Below, piece by piece: positions 1 through 13,430 of a stretch of DNA of 64,000 nt. The stretch is from NCBI GenBank assembly GCA_004352715.1, contig SCFE01000009.1, forward strand, positions 1,732,296 through 1,796,295, read 5' to 3'. The stretch is from Hofstenia miamia. Lineage: Eukaryota > Xenacoelomorpha > Acoela. Within the stretch, counting starts at the first letter, position 1, and each line of letters starts with the position of its first letter. The notes beneath the pieces are model-generated. The model was not told where the DNA came from and did not search any database. It saw nothing but the letters and a program-made list of their open reading frames with translations. The translations under genes were made by a program, and so were the position numbers.

Positions 1-199
1 ATATATATATATATAGCTGTTGAGTTCTTTTAATACATAAATATGAAAAAGGGTAACTTGTTAATAATGTATACGCTTACATCTGGCATAGATTTTGATG
101 AGAACTTGATATTTTAAAATTGTGCAGCAATATCATTATTTGTGCAGTGATAGAATTATTACGTATTAAAATATATCAAACAATGACCTCTGGACTTTA

Positions 200-1205
200 A
201 TAAATTATTAAGAAGAATATTACCTTGTGGTAATCTGTTTTTTTATAGATAGCCAATTAGAGAAAGTATTATTTAATTTGACGCACTGAATTCTGTTAGT
301 TAGATAACTAGATATTAATTTAACGCTACTTTCAGAAAATCCTAGCTCTTCTAATTTCATATATAAGATATCGTGATTAATAGAGTCAAAAGCTTTTGAA
401 AGATTGAAACAGGCCACTGCATCAAATTAGTCAGAGTCAAGACGTGATCGCTAATGTTCGGTACCATACAAAAGAGCATCATCAGTTAAAAAATTCTTGC
501 GGAGACCAAATTGTGTTTTTGACAATAATTGTTGTTTTGAAAGGTGGTCACTAATTTGATTATGTAATAGTCGGTCGAAGATTTTACGTAATGCCGAAGT
601 AATTGAAATCGGCCTATAATTAGTAATAACAGTTACATCTTTCTTTTTGAAAACAGGAGTAATATATGATTGTTTCAAACGATTTGGAAAGTTATTTTGT
701 TTTAATGAATCATTGAAGATAAAATTTAGAAGTTCAGCAATTATAGAAGCAGTGGCTTTTAATATCCAAGGAGGAATTTTAGATAGACCATTGGATTTAT
801 TGGGTTTGAGTTTAATAATTGCTTTAATCATTTCGTACGTAGTCGAAAAATGGAGAATGAATTGGGGTGGTTAATTATTAATATTTGGTGACTGATATTT
901 GATATAGGGTTCTTCAAATTTCCGAGGTTAACAAATGTTTCGCTTAGCATATTAGTAATATCCAAATCATTTGTAAATGAGTTCTCACCAGAGTCTCTAA
1001 TCGCCCCAATGATTGTAGATTTACATTTTCCACTGTTAGCAATTTCATGAACAAGTTTCCATTTGGACTTTTGGCTTGATAAAATTTTGAATTCATTTTT
1101 AATATATTTAGTAAAAGATTTACGATTTTCAATGTTTGATAAATTTCTTGTTCTTTTATAAGCTAAGGAATTTTGACTAGCTTTTGTCAATGAGAAATTC
1201 TTCAT
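200..1205 (-). pseudogene. Non-LTR retrotransposon (CR1/Jockey-like) reverse transcriptase, broken
   Basis: Three colinear minus-strand reading blocks form one decayed LINE polymerase. 1205-828 holds the basic linker before the RT. 831-451 holds RT motifs around NYRPISITSALRKIFDRLL and a QFG block. 417-220 holds the motif A core KAFDSINHDIL, where the first D is catalytic. A frameshift near 240 puts motif B (LPQG) into another frame, and the YxDD block is not seen before the (TA)n run at the window start. The motif order matches CR1/Jockey-type LINEs. It is truncated and frameshifted, so not active. Clade assignment is by eye. Confidence 0.8.
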
Positions 1206-1436
1206 AGGTTGAGTTCTGTAAATTCAGAGGAGAAATAGTACCAAATAAACACCCCAGCAATAAACAAAGTTTACGAATCGTTTCCTTGGCAAATTAGTAA
1301 TACTATTAGTGAAACGGATCAAAGCAATGCCACTTAACAATCCTGCCAAGTTTTATTCAAACACTACCTCTCAAACAAAAATTATAAGCATTTTAGTTTC
1401 ATCTTATTAATATTTTGGCGCAAGCACTTTCGTATA

Positions 1437-1475
<39 letters not shown>

Positions 1476-1993
1476 TCACTTTTCTTGCACAAATAACCTA
1501 TGAAAGTTAAACTAAGACCATACAGAAAGCAGCAGGTTGCACCCATAGGATAATTTAATCTCCTCCTGCAGATGTTTGTAGCTGGCCGCACATCCCTGTG
1601 CAACATCATGTATACTATAGCTTAGGGACAAATATTAACCCATACAAGTTAAAACTAAGTACATCTGTAAGCTTTTTATGACTATTTAGAAAGAATCATC
1701 TTTGTGTTGTTGAACATTGCAGAATGTAAAATATATGTCCATTGATTATTTGTGTCAATAAACAAATAAAAATTATCAGTTAATTTTTAGGAACAACTAC
1801 CTTTAAGCTATGTACATAATATTCTCAAAATAATAAAATTAATTTAATAAAGCATTTTCTTCTAAAATATTTAGCATAAACTAAAATATCATGAATTGAA
1901 AAATACTCAACATATACATAAGTATAAGAACTACATGCACAACAAAAGTGTAGGAATTTTTAGGGTCTAAAGCATTGAACAGTGATTTAGTGA

Positions 1994-3717
1994 TTACATG
2001 CAAAACAGCATTTTCACTCGACTTCGAATCTTAGAAGATAGCAAAATATAGATCCATGGATTAATGGCACTCATGACAAAATAAAAGTCTTCAGATGTTC
2101 GAAATACATATTTGTCAAACTGTGAAAGATCAAACAATCCAAGCTTATTGTACTTTTCATCTGTGCTCCAAGGTAGGATCTCATGATTAGCAGACTTGGA
2201 CATATAAATATCTCGAAGCCAATATTCTTGGATGAGCCTTATTTTATGATAAATAAGAGGCATTGTGAATAATAGATATAGAAAGTTACTCATCAAACAA
2301 ACCAAGGAGAATCGAATACATGCTCTCATTATTGGTGTTTTAATCTTTATTTTAAGGCTTGAATACATTACCAATGTATATAGAAGGGATTGCATGGATA
2401 CTGGGAAAATAATAAAGCAAAATATTTCCAATACTCTATTAGCAAGATTATTGATGTTGTTAAAGATAAGACTATCATACCAAGAATTGTCAATCAAGAA
2501 CTCATCAATTTCGTATGATTTAAAGAATCCATAAGTACAATGAAGATTAAAGTCGTGAATAGCATATGAATAGATTGTGGAAACAAATTCCCATGCAGAC
2601 TGTAAGCTGAACCAAACTGCTAGACCCAATGAAGTAAAATTTAAGATTACTAAGAAGCAAATCCTGTTTCTGAGACATAGTATTGTTTTCATCTTATGAG
2701 GGAACTTCACCATTATCCAACGCTCAACAGCAACTCCTACAAGATTCCACTGAGATGTACATAGATTAATTGTTCTTAGTGCCGTAACATAGTAACAAAT
2801 ATAGAAAAAATTGGGAAGGAGATTGTAAAAGTTTAAAAATTCTGTCTTTCCATAAATATAATTTCCCCAAAATGACTCAATAACTCTGAAACTCATTCTA
2901 AAAACACACATGATTAAGTCGATAAAAGCAAGATTTCCTATAATTAAGAAGTTAAAGTTTTTCTTCTTGCATTCTTCTAAGCAGTATAATATTATGAACA
3001 TGTTACCAAACACTCCAAAAGCAAGTCCGCAAAAATTGAGAAGGAGAACCGTTGTGTTAATTATTGTGAAGGTAAATTTTGTTAAGTGAAGAAACAAGTA
3101 TTTACTATTTCTATAGAGTTCCTCCCAATTAGGATTTTGACAATAATTTCTCGAATCATCTATAGAGATATGTCTTTGCAATGTGAACGGAATTGCTTTT
3201 GACAAACGAAATTCTTCTATGGAAACCTTTTCTATTTCTCCTTCTAGCGTGATAAATCCTTCTAAAGTTCTTATTAAACTTAAGCGGACGTTATTTAAGA
3301 TGTATTGAATTTGAGGATCTGAATACTTGAATTTTTTGCAGTACTTTGGAAACAGGTCTGCTTCACTGCAATAGTGTTCTTCAAATTTTGAATATTCACA
3401 ATCAAATTCTCCATCGCAGAATTCCTGTCGAGTGTAGCATTTACCATGACCGCATTTAAACTCCGGACATTTGCATTCTTCTTCATCTGAATAATCAAGT
3501 AGTGCTCCATTATCAAGACAGTCATACTTATTATCACATACCATCAAATTAGTTATGCAAACGTGTGTGAATCTGCAAATAAATCCATTGCATTCATCAC
3601 AACTATCAACTTTCTCATCAGCTTTATTTCCACAGTCAAAAATTCCATCGCACAGTGAAGTCTTTTTAATACATTTCATTGGGTAGTGACAAAGATATTC
3701 ATCAGTATCACAGTCAA
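1994..3717 (-). CDS. LDLa-7TM receptor exon, inverted duplicate copy
   Basis: This is an exact inverted copy of the terminal exon at 17065-18788 and encodes the same 561 residues from the internal Met, plus the spliced-in LDLa residues before it. See the plus-strand entry for domains. No upstream LDLa exon is seen on this strand before the gap at 5346, whereas the plus-strand copy has one. This copy is therefore either an incomplete gene duplicate or an assembly duplication. The identical reading frame shows no sign of pseudogene decay. Confidence 0.7.
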
Positions 3718-4141
3718 CTAAATATATATATTAAATAGTTCAATAGTCTAAGAAACAATGTTTTGATATGTATATATACTTCCACTATGCAATTTAGAAA
3801 ATATTTTCAACTAAACGAAGAAATTATGAAATAGCCATAAATCAAGCAATTCCTTGCAAACGCCATCATCAGGCCACAAAAATTATCATCAGTTGTGATT
3901 CGCTGTTACTTCCATTTTTAAATGATCTTAACAAAAGATTCAAAAGTACACAGCACATTACATTCTAGGGGGTCGTCTAAGTAATTCAATAAGTCTTTAA
4001 GTAACCCTTAATATAAAGTTGGCGACTGAATTTTATATCTGCACTTTGAAACACTTGAAATTTATCTATTTTTAGTTACATTATGTTCAGAAAGTTGTAC
4101 TTTTTAATAAGATCAATCTAAACGTCCATAAATATGTATGG

Positions 4142-4142
<1 letters not shown>

Positions 4143-4174
<32 letters not shown>
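4143..4174. repeat. (TA)n microsatellite
   Basis: Pure TA dinucleotide run. Its length equals that of the partner tract in the other inverted-repeat arm, which is unexpected for two independently evolving loci. Confidence 0.95.
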
Positions 4175-4176
<2 letters not shown>

Positions 4177-5037
4177 CCTTAACGTTATATTATTAATTAG
4201 GTAGCTTTGCAAGATTTCAAGATTCAAGGATGATTATACTTACTTAAGAACCTCGCAGATTTCCATTAATAGGTTTTCATTGCTTGAGTTTGTAATACAC
4301 TGCACACTTTCAACGAGATGCTTTTCAATGTTACAAAAGATTGAATGTAATATAAATAAATGCCTAAGCAACAGAATTTGTTTTCAAATATAATTGGGGA
4401 AAGGTTTGCTACTGAGTGTAGTAATGCACGTTAGCCTCTAGAGGGATACAAAAATTTCTGTCAAAATTTTCTATAATGATCAAAAAGCAAAACTTTTCAA
4501 AAACGCTAGATATATGTGAAATTCTTCCAATATACAACTCAGCTCGACTTGCAACATCAAATGCTGGAATGTGGTGGAGTGTTTTTGTTAACTCATTTTT
4601 GAAAGTTACAGCAGATCGCCTGGCTTTGATTACCCATGAACTACTAGATTATTATTACCGCAAACGCCTTGGTTCTTCCAATTAAATAATTTTTCAATCA
4701 AATGTGAATAAGAGGTGCCGCCAGGCAGACTTAGAATTATAATAAATTATAAAAAAAAATCAATATTAAGAATGGCGCGAAGAAATTAAATTATGTGATA
4801 TTTGCCTTTATTGTGAAATTGTGGAACATTATGCATTGCCTATGTAATCTTCTAATTCTTTAAAAAATTAACAATAGTGCAGTACAACTTTGAGATCTCA
4901 CAAAATATATGAGTGAATAAAACGCAAATTGCTCCAAAATCTATCAATTGTTTCTTTTGAAGAAAAGTAGAACTACAATGCGAATTGATTCGCCATACAG
5001 AAAGTTTTTGAAACGATATAAAAATGCAGGCCATTTA

Positions 5038-5345
5038 AGTAGTTAAGAAGGGCTAGAGGAGGCCCCATTGGGACACCCTGAAGTTCTCGTAACACCTGTG
5101 GCTATTTGCCACATGGAAATGAAGCGATTCTATTGCACGCCATCTAGCGACGAAATATTTTTTGACAAAACCTAATTGAACAAATTAATTATTTGACAAA
5201 GTTTATATTTTTGATTGTCAGGATTTTGGCAAATTGATATAATTGATGACAAGAAATGTTTTGACAATATTAAATTGAGCATAATAATTTTTTGACGAAG
5301 TTTTTATTTTTGATCACTAGGATTTCGGCAAAGTGAGATATTTGA
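5038..5345 (+). repeat. Dispersed repeat, copy 1 (at gap edge)
   Basis: A block beginning AGTAGTTAAGAAGGGCTAGA occurs here, reversed at 15437-15744, and a third time at 12740-13046 with about 3 differences in 307 bases (one 1-bp deletion and two substitutions). Downstream it is built of degenerate TTTGACRAAG...TTTTTGAT...GGCAAA units. As a multi-copy repeat at the gap edge it may be the reason the assembly broke here. Confidence 0.85.
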
Positions 5346-6345
5346 NNNNNNNNNNNNNNNNNNNNNNNNNNNNNNNNNNNNNNNNNNNNNNNNNNNNNNN
5401 NNNNNNNNNNNNNNNNNNNNNNNNNNNNNNNNNNNNNNNNNNNNNNNNNNNNNNNNNNNNNNNNNNNNNNNNNNNNNNNNNNNNNNNNNNNNNNNNNNNN
5501 NNNNNNNNNNNNNNNNNNNNNNNNNNNNNNNNNNNNNNNNNNNNNNNNNNNNNNNNNNNNNNNNNNNNNNNNNNNNNNNNNNNNNNNNNNNNNNNNNNNN
5601 NNNNNNNNNNNNNNNNNNNNNNNNNNNNNNNNNNNNNNNNNNNNNNNNNNNNNNNNNNNNNNNNNNNNNNNNNNNNNNNNNNNNNNNNNNNNNNNNNNNN
5701 NNNNNNNNNNNNNNNNNNNNNNNNNNNNNNNNNNNNNNNNNNNNNNNNNNNNNNNNNNNNNNNNNNNNNNNNNNNNNNNNNNNNNNNNNNNNNNNNNNNN
5801 NNNNNNNNNNNNNNNNNNNNNNNNNNNNNNNNNNNNNNNNNNNNNNNNNNNNNNNNNNNNNNNNNNNNNNNNNNNNNNNNNNNNNNNNNNNNNNNNNNNN
5901 NNNNNNNNNNNNNNNNNNNNNNNNNNNNNNNNNNNNNNNNNNNNNNNNNNNNNNNNNNNNNNNNNNNNNNNNNNNNNNNNNNNNNNNNNNNNNNNNNNNN
6001 NNNNNNNNNNNNNNNNNNNNNNNNNNNNNNNNNNNNNNNNNNNNNNNNNNNNNNNNNNNNNNNNNNNNNNNNNNNNNNNNNNNNNNNNNNNNNNNNNNNN
6101 NNNNNNNNNNNNNNNNNNNNNNNNNNNNNNNNNNNNNNNNNNNNNNNNNNNNNNNNNNNNNNNNNNNNNNNNNNNNNNNNNNNNNNNNNNNNNNNNNNNN
6201 NNNNNNNNNNNNNNNNNNNNNNNNNNNNNNNNNNNNNNNNNNNNNNNNNNNNNNNNNNNNNNNNNNNNNNNNNNNNNNNNNNNNNNNNNNNNNNNNNNNN
6301 NNNNNNNNNNNNNNNNNNNNNNNNNNNNNNNNNNNNNNNNNNNNN
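5346..6345. other. Assembly gap, 1000 N
   Basis: Exactly 1000 unknown bases, probably a nominal gap size. It bounds the left inverted-repeat arm. Confidence 0.99.
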
Positions 6346-7955
6346 TATATATATATATATATGCATGTCTTTTGTGATAACAGCCAGATAAAATAGATAA
6401 AAATAATGTCTGATTTCCGGAGATAATATGAGATTCAAAGCCTGTTGAATTCAGTATTTTATACACATACAAATTTTAAGTTTTCAGTTTTTTAGCTGTG
6501 ATTAAGTGATATTTTTAGCAATCAGAAAAATCTTACGAAAAATTCATAAAGGCAATTTGTTTTCGAAAACCCCTTTCATCTTAAGAAGAGATTTCCATTA
6601 AATTTAGTTTCCTTAGATTTCGTTCAAGTACTGCAGAGTAAAATAAATAATTGTTTTTAATTAATATGAAACATAAAATTACCACATTTTGTTCTTAAAA
6701 TTTGTACTTCAAAACAAAATATTATTTTTCTGTAATTATAATGCCCTCTCAAGTTAATATACAAATTGAATTAATATATATATTATTCTTTTTAAATTGA
6801 TAGAATAAATGTCTATAGAGCAAATGACTACCTACAACATTCAAAAACATCATTTCCTTGAATGACAAAAAGAGGCAGATTTTTTTTAAATTATGGAATA
6901 AAATAGAACAGGAAGCAAGCGAAATGAATAAATTTCAATTCTAGATTATACTATAATATTAAATAAACTGCCGATTAAATTGAAATATCCAATATAATTT
7001 TTAATATTACATATTGTATAAAATTTATTTATTTCTGTTTCATTATAACAACATAAACAGTTTTTTGAATTTTTTATGAAGGAATTTGAAATTTAAAAAA
7101 TGAGATATATCTGCTTCCTTACTAAATAATGATGGGATAAAAGACTCTATTAGAACATAGATCATGTTGAGGTTGGGGATCAAGCTAAAGACTTCTTTTA
7201 GAAGGAGCAGGCTCTGCACAAGCTGCCGATGAGAGTGCAGAGACAATAATTTTTTGCAAACTTATTAAAACGATACTTAAAATAGCTAAAAGTATAAACT
7301 GTAATAAAAAAATCATTGAGAGCATCATCTAAGTTTTTTCTTGATAAGACCAGCAACGTATCCAGCAGAGTCTATAGCAAACTCTTTCACAAAATAAGAC
7401 TTATTCCTATATTTGTGTAAAAAATTGACATAATAGACATGTGCAAGAAAAGATCAACCCTTGCTTATTGCATTTGGATATAACTAGAAATTTTTTATTT
7501 CATTTAGTATCACAATGAAAATAACTTTGTTGGAAGAGGAATATTGGACACATAATTGTGCCACTATTATTAAATTAGATTAAAGATACTGATATTTTTG
7601 GAATTTTTCCCTGATTGGGGTTTGTAACCTCGACCCTCTCTAGATACAGACTGCATAAGACGCAGAATGTGGAAATATTGGAGGCATAAAATATATGGTT
7701 TTCAAAATATCTTTGAATAGCTTCTGATGACTGGAAATTTCGTATGTAACCATTAAGCAACCATTTTACCAATTTCACTAAATATTGCTCTGTATGGTGT
7801 GCTCAACTAATGTCACCGAATAGGGTAAAATTATTTGAATGGTTTGCTGGGGTTTAAAAATTCCTTGAATTGATTTTTGTCAAAACTATTTCATAGTGTT
7901 TATATTGAAATGTATCAGATGACTTAAAAATTCATATATATATATATATATATAT
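6346..7955. other. AT-rich noncoding stretch
   Basis: Starts and ends in (TA)n beside gaps. Only short unsupported reading frames are present, and I recognise no gene or mobile element. Confidence 0.6.
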
Positions 7956-8171
7956 NNNNNNNNNNNNNNNNNNNNNNNNNNNNNNNNNNNNNNNNNNNNN
8001 NNNNNNNNNNNNNNNNNNNNNNNNNNNNNNNNNNNNNNNNNNNNNNNNNNNNNNNNNNNNNNNNNNNNNNNNNNNNNNNNNNNNNNNNNNNNNNNNNNNN
8101 NNNNNNNNNNNNNNNNNNNNNNNNNNNNNNNNNNNNNNNNNNNNNNNNNNNNNNNNNNNNNNNNNNNNNNN
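7956..8171. other. Assembly gap, 216 N, inside (TA)n
   Basis: 216 unknown bases flanked on both sides by TA dinucleotide repeats, so the missing sequence is probably repeat. Confidence 0.99.
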
Positions 8172-8206
<35 letters not shown>

Positions 8207-8528
8207 TTTGAGAAGTGTTTTGACAAAGTAATTTTTTCAATCATGATTTTTAGGAAAATATGCTCAGTTTTTGTAACCTGAATTTTTGTATCAGACATTT
8301 AGTTTCCACTTACACCACTGTGAAGAACTACCCTCCAATGTCTCAGAGAAACTGAAATTCAAAATTTGTTACAATCGCAATGCATTGAGGCAATTTATAT
8401 CAAAACTAGCAATGCATTGGTATTTTTACAAATTCAAAATTTGAATGTCAATGTTTCTGCGACGTATGAGGAAATTGTGAATGTACAAATACTTTCGAGT
8501 TACCTTCGATTATGTTGTTATATTTTAG

Positions 8529-8595
8529 CACAGAGTTTGTGATGGCTACGTGGACTGTTCCTGGGATTATGCAGACGAAGCCAACTGTGAGGAGT
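8529..8595 (+). CDS. Exon: second half of an LDLa module, upstream exon of the 7TM receptor
   Basis: A TATTTTAG acceptor precedes 22 codons reading HRVCDGYVDCSWDYADEANC plus EE, followed by a GTAAG donor. The pattern CDGxxDCxxxxADEAxC is the calcium-binding half of an LDL-receptor class A domain. The exon ends one base into a codon. The receptor exon starting at 17065 needs exactly one base before its first full codon, so the two can be spliced in frame and continue into another LDLa module. The exon with the first half of this module should lie further upstream and was not found, possibly because of the gap at 7956. The intron to 17065 would be 8.5 kb and includes a 1000-N gap. Confidence 0.7.
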
Positions 8596-8671
8596 GTAAG
8601 TTTTTTATTGTGTATCTGATTAAATAATTTATAAATGAGATATTTCATTCATTAGTAGTATTTGAAGATGA

Positions 8672-8714
8672 TTATATATATATATATATACAGTATATAT
8701 TTATATATATACAT

Positions 8715-8757
<43 letters not shown>
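8672..8757. repeat. Compound (TA)n microsatellite
   Basis: Two TA runs split by short ACATGT-containing interruptions. Confidence 0.9.
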
Positions 8758-8758
<1 letters not shown>

Positions 8759-11700
8759 GTTTGCATGCAAATACAAAGAATTTAACCCTATGATCATAAA
8801 ATGTTATTTTGGACCAAAGTTGTGTACAAAAAAGTCTAAAAAACTTTGCCTGATAAAGTTTGGTTTTCGCTGGTACTTCTCAGCTATCATTAGCTCTAGC
8901 TCTCTTACTGCAATTATAACAATATTGAAATAGCGATTTATAAATCTATCTAGTGAAATTACTGTTTTTTTGAATTTCAACCAATATTCATAGTATTTCA
9001 TTAAATTGTGAAAGAAGCATTTATCAAATAAAAAATCTAATTGTGTGAATAGATTCAGGTTTGAAAATAGGTAGAATGAGCAATTTTAAGCAAAAATTCG
9101 CTTATGGAATTGATTCCCAAACATGAGATCTCTTAAATCTAGGCCACATTGAAATTGACACTAAGGCATTCCAAAAAAATTCACAATGCGACCTCTAGAT
9201 CTACTTAAAAGATAAAAGATTGACATTTTCAAGTAATTTCAGACCTGTAGAATCTGAATACTACTTTGGTTTTTCACTTTAAGCCTTAGTTAAAGAGCAG
9301 TTTTAAAAGAAATATTGCAAATTTGAGTTTTCACATTTAATTCATTGAATGACAGTGAAAAGGCCTCTAAATCTAGAAATTTAATTCCAGAAACACATTT
9401 GTCAGTCTTTAATCAATGTAGAAACATCAAACTTTACTGAGAAGTAGTAGTCAATGCTCCAAAAATTTATATTATCAAAAACCCAGAAATCCCAGTATAT
9501 GCAATAACCACGGCAAAATCTCAAAGAAATTAACAGAATGGATCACAGCTATCAATAAAATGGAGTAAAATGTAAATGAATTTTCAAGATTTATCCATAA
9601 TATCCATTTTCATCATCCACAATATACATTCAAAAAAACACCGATTTTTTGCAAGGCTATAAGGGTGTCCGACTATGAAGTGAAATATTACTAAACAAAA
9701 TTTGAAAGATAACGAAATTAAAAACAAAATGCAGTTTTATAGATAGTTTTTTTCAAAAATAATTACTATAATTTTTTAAAAAATTACTAACCCATCCTAT
9801 AATATTCATATCTAAAAGAAAAAATTTCCCATCATGGAAGATTGACAAAGAATTTTGGGAAAATTGTTTTTGAATTTTGTTTCTTGTATTACTGCAAATA
9901 TCTCAAAGTAAAAATTTTCAATTTTTGAATTTTTAATTTTGAGAAAAACGTTTTTTTAGTTGAAATTTTTCTGAAAAATTTGCCCTGCCTAGCTCAGCCA
10001 ATATTTATCTTAGAGCTAAATATTCTGAGAAACAAATTTTTTTAGTGAAATTTGCTACTTAAAAATTCGAATGGAGCTGTGATATCCTTACAATTTTTGT
10101 TGATATAGCCTGCTAAGATTAAGGTATCATATCTAAAGGCCAACCCGGGTTTTCAAAATAAATATTTTTTATAAAATTTATGGCTGTGTGCAATTTTTGT
10201 TTTGAGATTTCAAACAATTCTGATAAAAATTCAGATCAGAAAAGTGAAAAAAACAAAAAAAAATTTCAGAAAAAGTTTTTCTTCAAATAAATGGTATAAA
10301 AAAATTAAAAATTCAGGCTTATTAATAAATTTATATAAACTTCTAATGTTGGGAATTTCAAAAACTCTTAATTTTTAAATTCCATTGCCAATTTTTTGTG
10401 TGAGCTCTCTCCAAATATCATCAATGACAACAAAAAAATTATTTTCCCACTAGAGCGCGCAATTTTGACGTGTTCTGGTTGTAAAAAGCGTAAAATCTTT
10501 AGCTTGCGGAGTTCTATAAGCCTACAAAATTTCATGTTGATAGCTGCAATATTGTCAGAGCAATGGGCAAAAATGTGTTCTTCAAGAAATTTAGAGGCAG
10601 TGTAGAAAGCAACTAACATTGCTTAAGAAGATTTGCACAAATGAAAAATGAATTACTAAACGTTGTTCTAACAAGGTAACTTACTATTCTCTCTGGGGGG
10701 GCAGTTGAGGCTCAATTTGTGGAGGGCCTCTCCTGTAGCTACTGCACTGCTGTGGCATGACATTTGAAGTGTTTTTATTAAATAGATTAGACAATCAATA
10801 GTTCAATTAATTTTTATTGCAGATCTTAGTGCACCTAAAGCAAAATATAAAAAGATTATTTATTATATACATATAGAAAGTGAATTTAGTTAATCAACTA
10901 TCACTTATAAAATACTTTTAATGCTTAGGAAAGTACTGAGAATATAATAGTAATAATAGGATTATGATTGGGCCCAACTTCTTGGTTAGTACACTGTTTC
11001 CCTTGTTTTGAAATTTCAGGCTTATTGAAGTCATTGATTTCACTATGTTTAATGAAATATATATATTTTCAAAATTAGAAGGTAGTTCTTGATGAAATTA
11101 TAGAATTACTACCCAAACAATTATTTCTTATCACTCAAAGCAAATTTTTTTAACTATTCTTAAAATATGTACATGTACGGCAATAGACTGGCCTTCTACT
11201 TCTACTTGTACTGAACAAGCGATATATCTCACTCGCTATCCTTTTTTTGCAACCATGAAAAGACCAGCCAGCACAGAAAAGTGAACGCATGCAGGCTTTT
11301 AGATTGTGCAGAAGAAATGTACAAACCACTAAAGATAAATTATTTTTATAAAATAGGAGAAAAACTTAAATTGTCTTTAAAGTGTGCATAATCTAACAAA
11401 AATCTAAAAAAATCAAGTAATTATTCTTTATTATTAATAATTAATACCAAATTCTAAAAAGCACATTATAATCAGGGTTTAATTCAGAGCATGTCTGCTT
11501 AAAAATAATTTACAATTTATAAAACTAGACTTGTCATCTTTTTGCATTTTCAGTAATTTAAAGCTAGAATTTGAAATAGCGGATCTTACAACGGCGTGTG
11601 ATCAAAATAGCAAACGTTGCCTATCTAAATCACAATAACTTGGGTTCAAATGAAGAACCAAAACTTAGAATATGAATGCAGCAGTGAAATTCATTTGACC

Positions 11701-12739
11701 ATTTGACTACTGAATGTACAACGCTTTCATAAATTTTAAGGCTTCATAGGCTAATATTTTTGAATTTACATGTTAATAGAAATACATTTGCAAATATAAC
11801 CCAGTTAATGCATTACCACTATGATGCATGCGTTGGGCAATTGGTCATTCACAAGCGACTCAGGTCTGGTAGTGGAAACATATTCTGAAGTTTGCCAATC
11901 GTGGTCAGGGATAAATACATAATAATGTAATTACCTACATTTTGGATGTCTTGCTTTGCAGTTATACTTGCACTTCTCATGCCAAACTGCTTTTACATAA
12001 ACGCAAAAAATTCTCCATCACTTACGGGCTTAGACTTGGAAAACATATCGAGCCATAGCTTACATCAGGGACCCTTTGTGTCGGGTTGTGCGTAACAGTT
12101 AGACAGGTGGGATCAGGTTGCGATTCATTTGTAGTTTCTCAAGTGAATGAACACTAACAGATTTTGGAAACAATTAAAGAAGTCAAACATTTGAATCTTT
12201 GAAGTTCTTAAAGATTTTAATTACTTTTTGTATTTTTATTGTAGAAGTAGTAGTAAAAGATTTTAATTGCATAATACAAATCATAATAAAATAATGACAC
12301 TATTTATAAAAAAATGTATATTATATAGCTTCTTTAGGTATATTTTCAATTTTCATAAATTTTATATTGAGTTCTTATTAGACGCGTCGGGTGGCGGGCA
12401 AAAAAAGTGCACCATTTCCCACCCTGGCTTACATATGGCTGAATACTATGAGAATGAAAAAATCGATATTCAGCTGCTGTTATGTCATGTGGCGCGCTGA
12501 CGTCAGGAAATTTCCCATAGAACTAAACAATTTGAAAGATATGTGTTCGCATAACCAAATGAAATTAATATAACATTGGTTTCATGGAATAAAATGAATA
12601 TATCTCAAGGAATATTCATAAAATTAATACCACATTTTATTCTTCATTTTCCTAAACATTCTTAGAAAGAAGACATCACTTCAATTTCCAAATCACGATT
12701 TTAGCAGCACAAAAATATTTTTAACGATTGCGCTAAATG
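8759..12739. other. AT-rich noncoding stretch, probable intron of the receptor gene
   Basis: About 4 kb with no credible coding exon. It has many homopolymer A/T runs. A GC-richer patch near 12381-12510 could be the end of an unidentified transposon, but I found no terminal repeat pair for it. Confidence 0.5.
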
Positions 12740-13130
12740 AGTAGTTAAGAAGGGCTAGAGGAGGCCCCATTGGGACACCCTGAAGTTCTCGTAACACCTG
12801 TGGCTATTTCCACATGGAAATGGAGCGATTCTATTGCACGCCATCTAGCGACGAAATATTTTTTGACAAAACCTAATTGAACAAATTAATTATTTGACAA
12901 AGTTTATATTTTTGATTGTCAGGATTTTGGCAAATTGATATAATTGATGACAAGAAATGTTTTGACAATATTAAATTGAGCATAATAATTTTTTGACGAA
13001 GTTTTTATTTTTGATCACTAGGATTTGGGCAAAGTGAGATATTTGATGACAAGAAACGTTTTGACAAAGTTAAATTTATTTTTTGATGAAGTTTTTATTT
13101 CTTAGGCAAACTGATGTATTGGCTTCTTTT
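12740..13130 (+). repeat. Dispersed repeat, copy 3, with about 90-100-bp internal units
   Basis: 12740-13046 matches 5038-5345 almost perfectly. Beyond that it continues with a third unit. Each unit contains TTTGAYRAAGTTTWTATTT, a GGCAAA box and a TTGATGACAAGAAAYGTTTTG box. It resembles a short degenerate satellite or the end of a transposon. The unit boundaries are my reading. Confidence 0.75.
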
Positions 13131-13430
13131 AATGTAATTATTACATGTTCATTGTAACAATGTTTTTAATTATGCAACACTGTATTAAGGAAAATAATTC
13201 ATAGATGTAAAACCCAACACTTGGCTATAACATTGTATGTTTGTATAGATGTATATTTCAACATGCATTAATATTAATCAAATATATAGTCCTCAAAGGA
13301 AGGAATATACTATATATTCATCAATTGTGTATAATTTGTGCTAAATGTAAAAACATGCATTACACAATGGCTCTGAATGATGAAGTTTAGCATTGTGCAA
13401 TCTTCAACCTGTAAAATAACAAATGTTTGA

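Larger units (their letters stand above)
1476..5345. repeat. Left arm of 3.87-kb inverted repeat
   Basis: This segment is the reverse complement of 15437-19306. Matching positions sum to 20782 from end to end (for example 1994/18788, 3679/17103, 4476/16306, 5034/15748), so there is no net indel. Even the (TA)n tract at 4143-4174 has the same length as its partner at 16608-16639. The outer breakpoint lies in a (TA)n tract and the inner one abuts a 1000-N gap. This looks like a contig or haplotype placed twice in opposite orientation, although a very young real palindrome is possible. Confidence 0.95.

Noticed and set aside
4476-4685. 69-aa frame (and its inverted copy 16097-16306)
   Set aside because: No splice context, domain or family resemblance. 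Present twice only because of the inverted duplication.
5270-6472. Long reading frames across the 1000-N gaps (also at 14400-15512, 22815-23877, 50270-51316)
   Set aside because: They consist almost wholly of unknown bases. No real coding evidence.
7924-8298. Frames rich in alternating Ile-Tyr near (TA)n tracts (also 1382-1609, 22231-22464, 28745-29227)
   Set aside because: Translation of TA dinucleotide repeats. Not genes.
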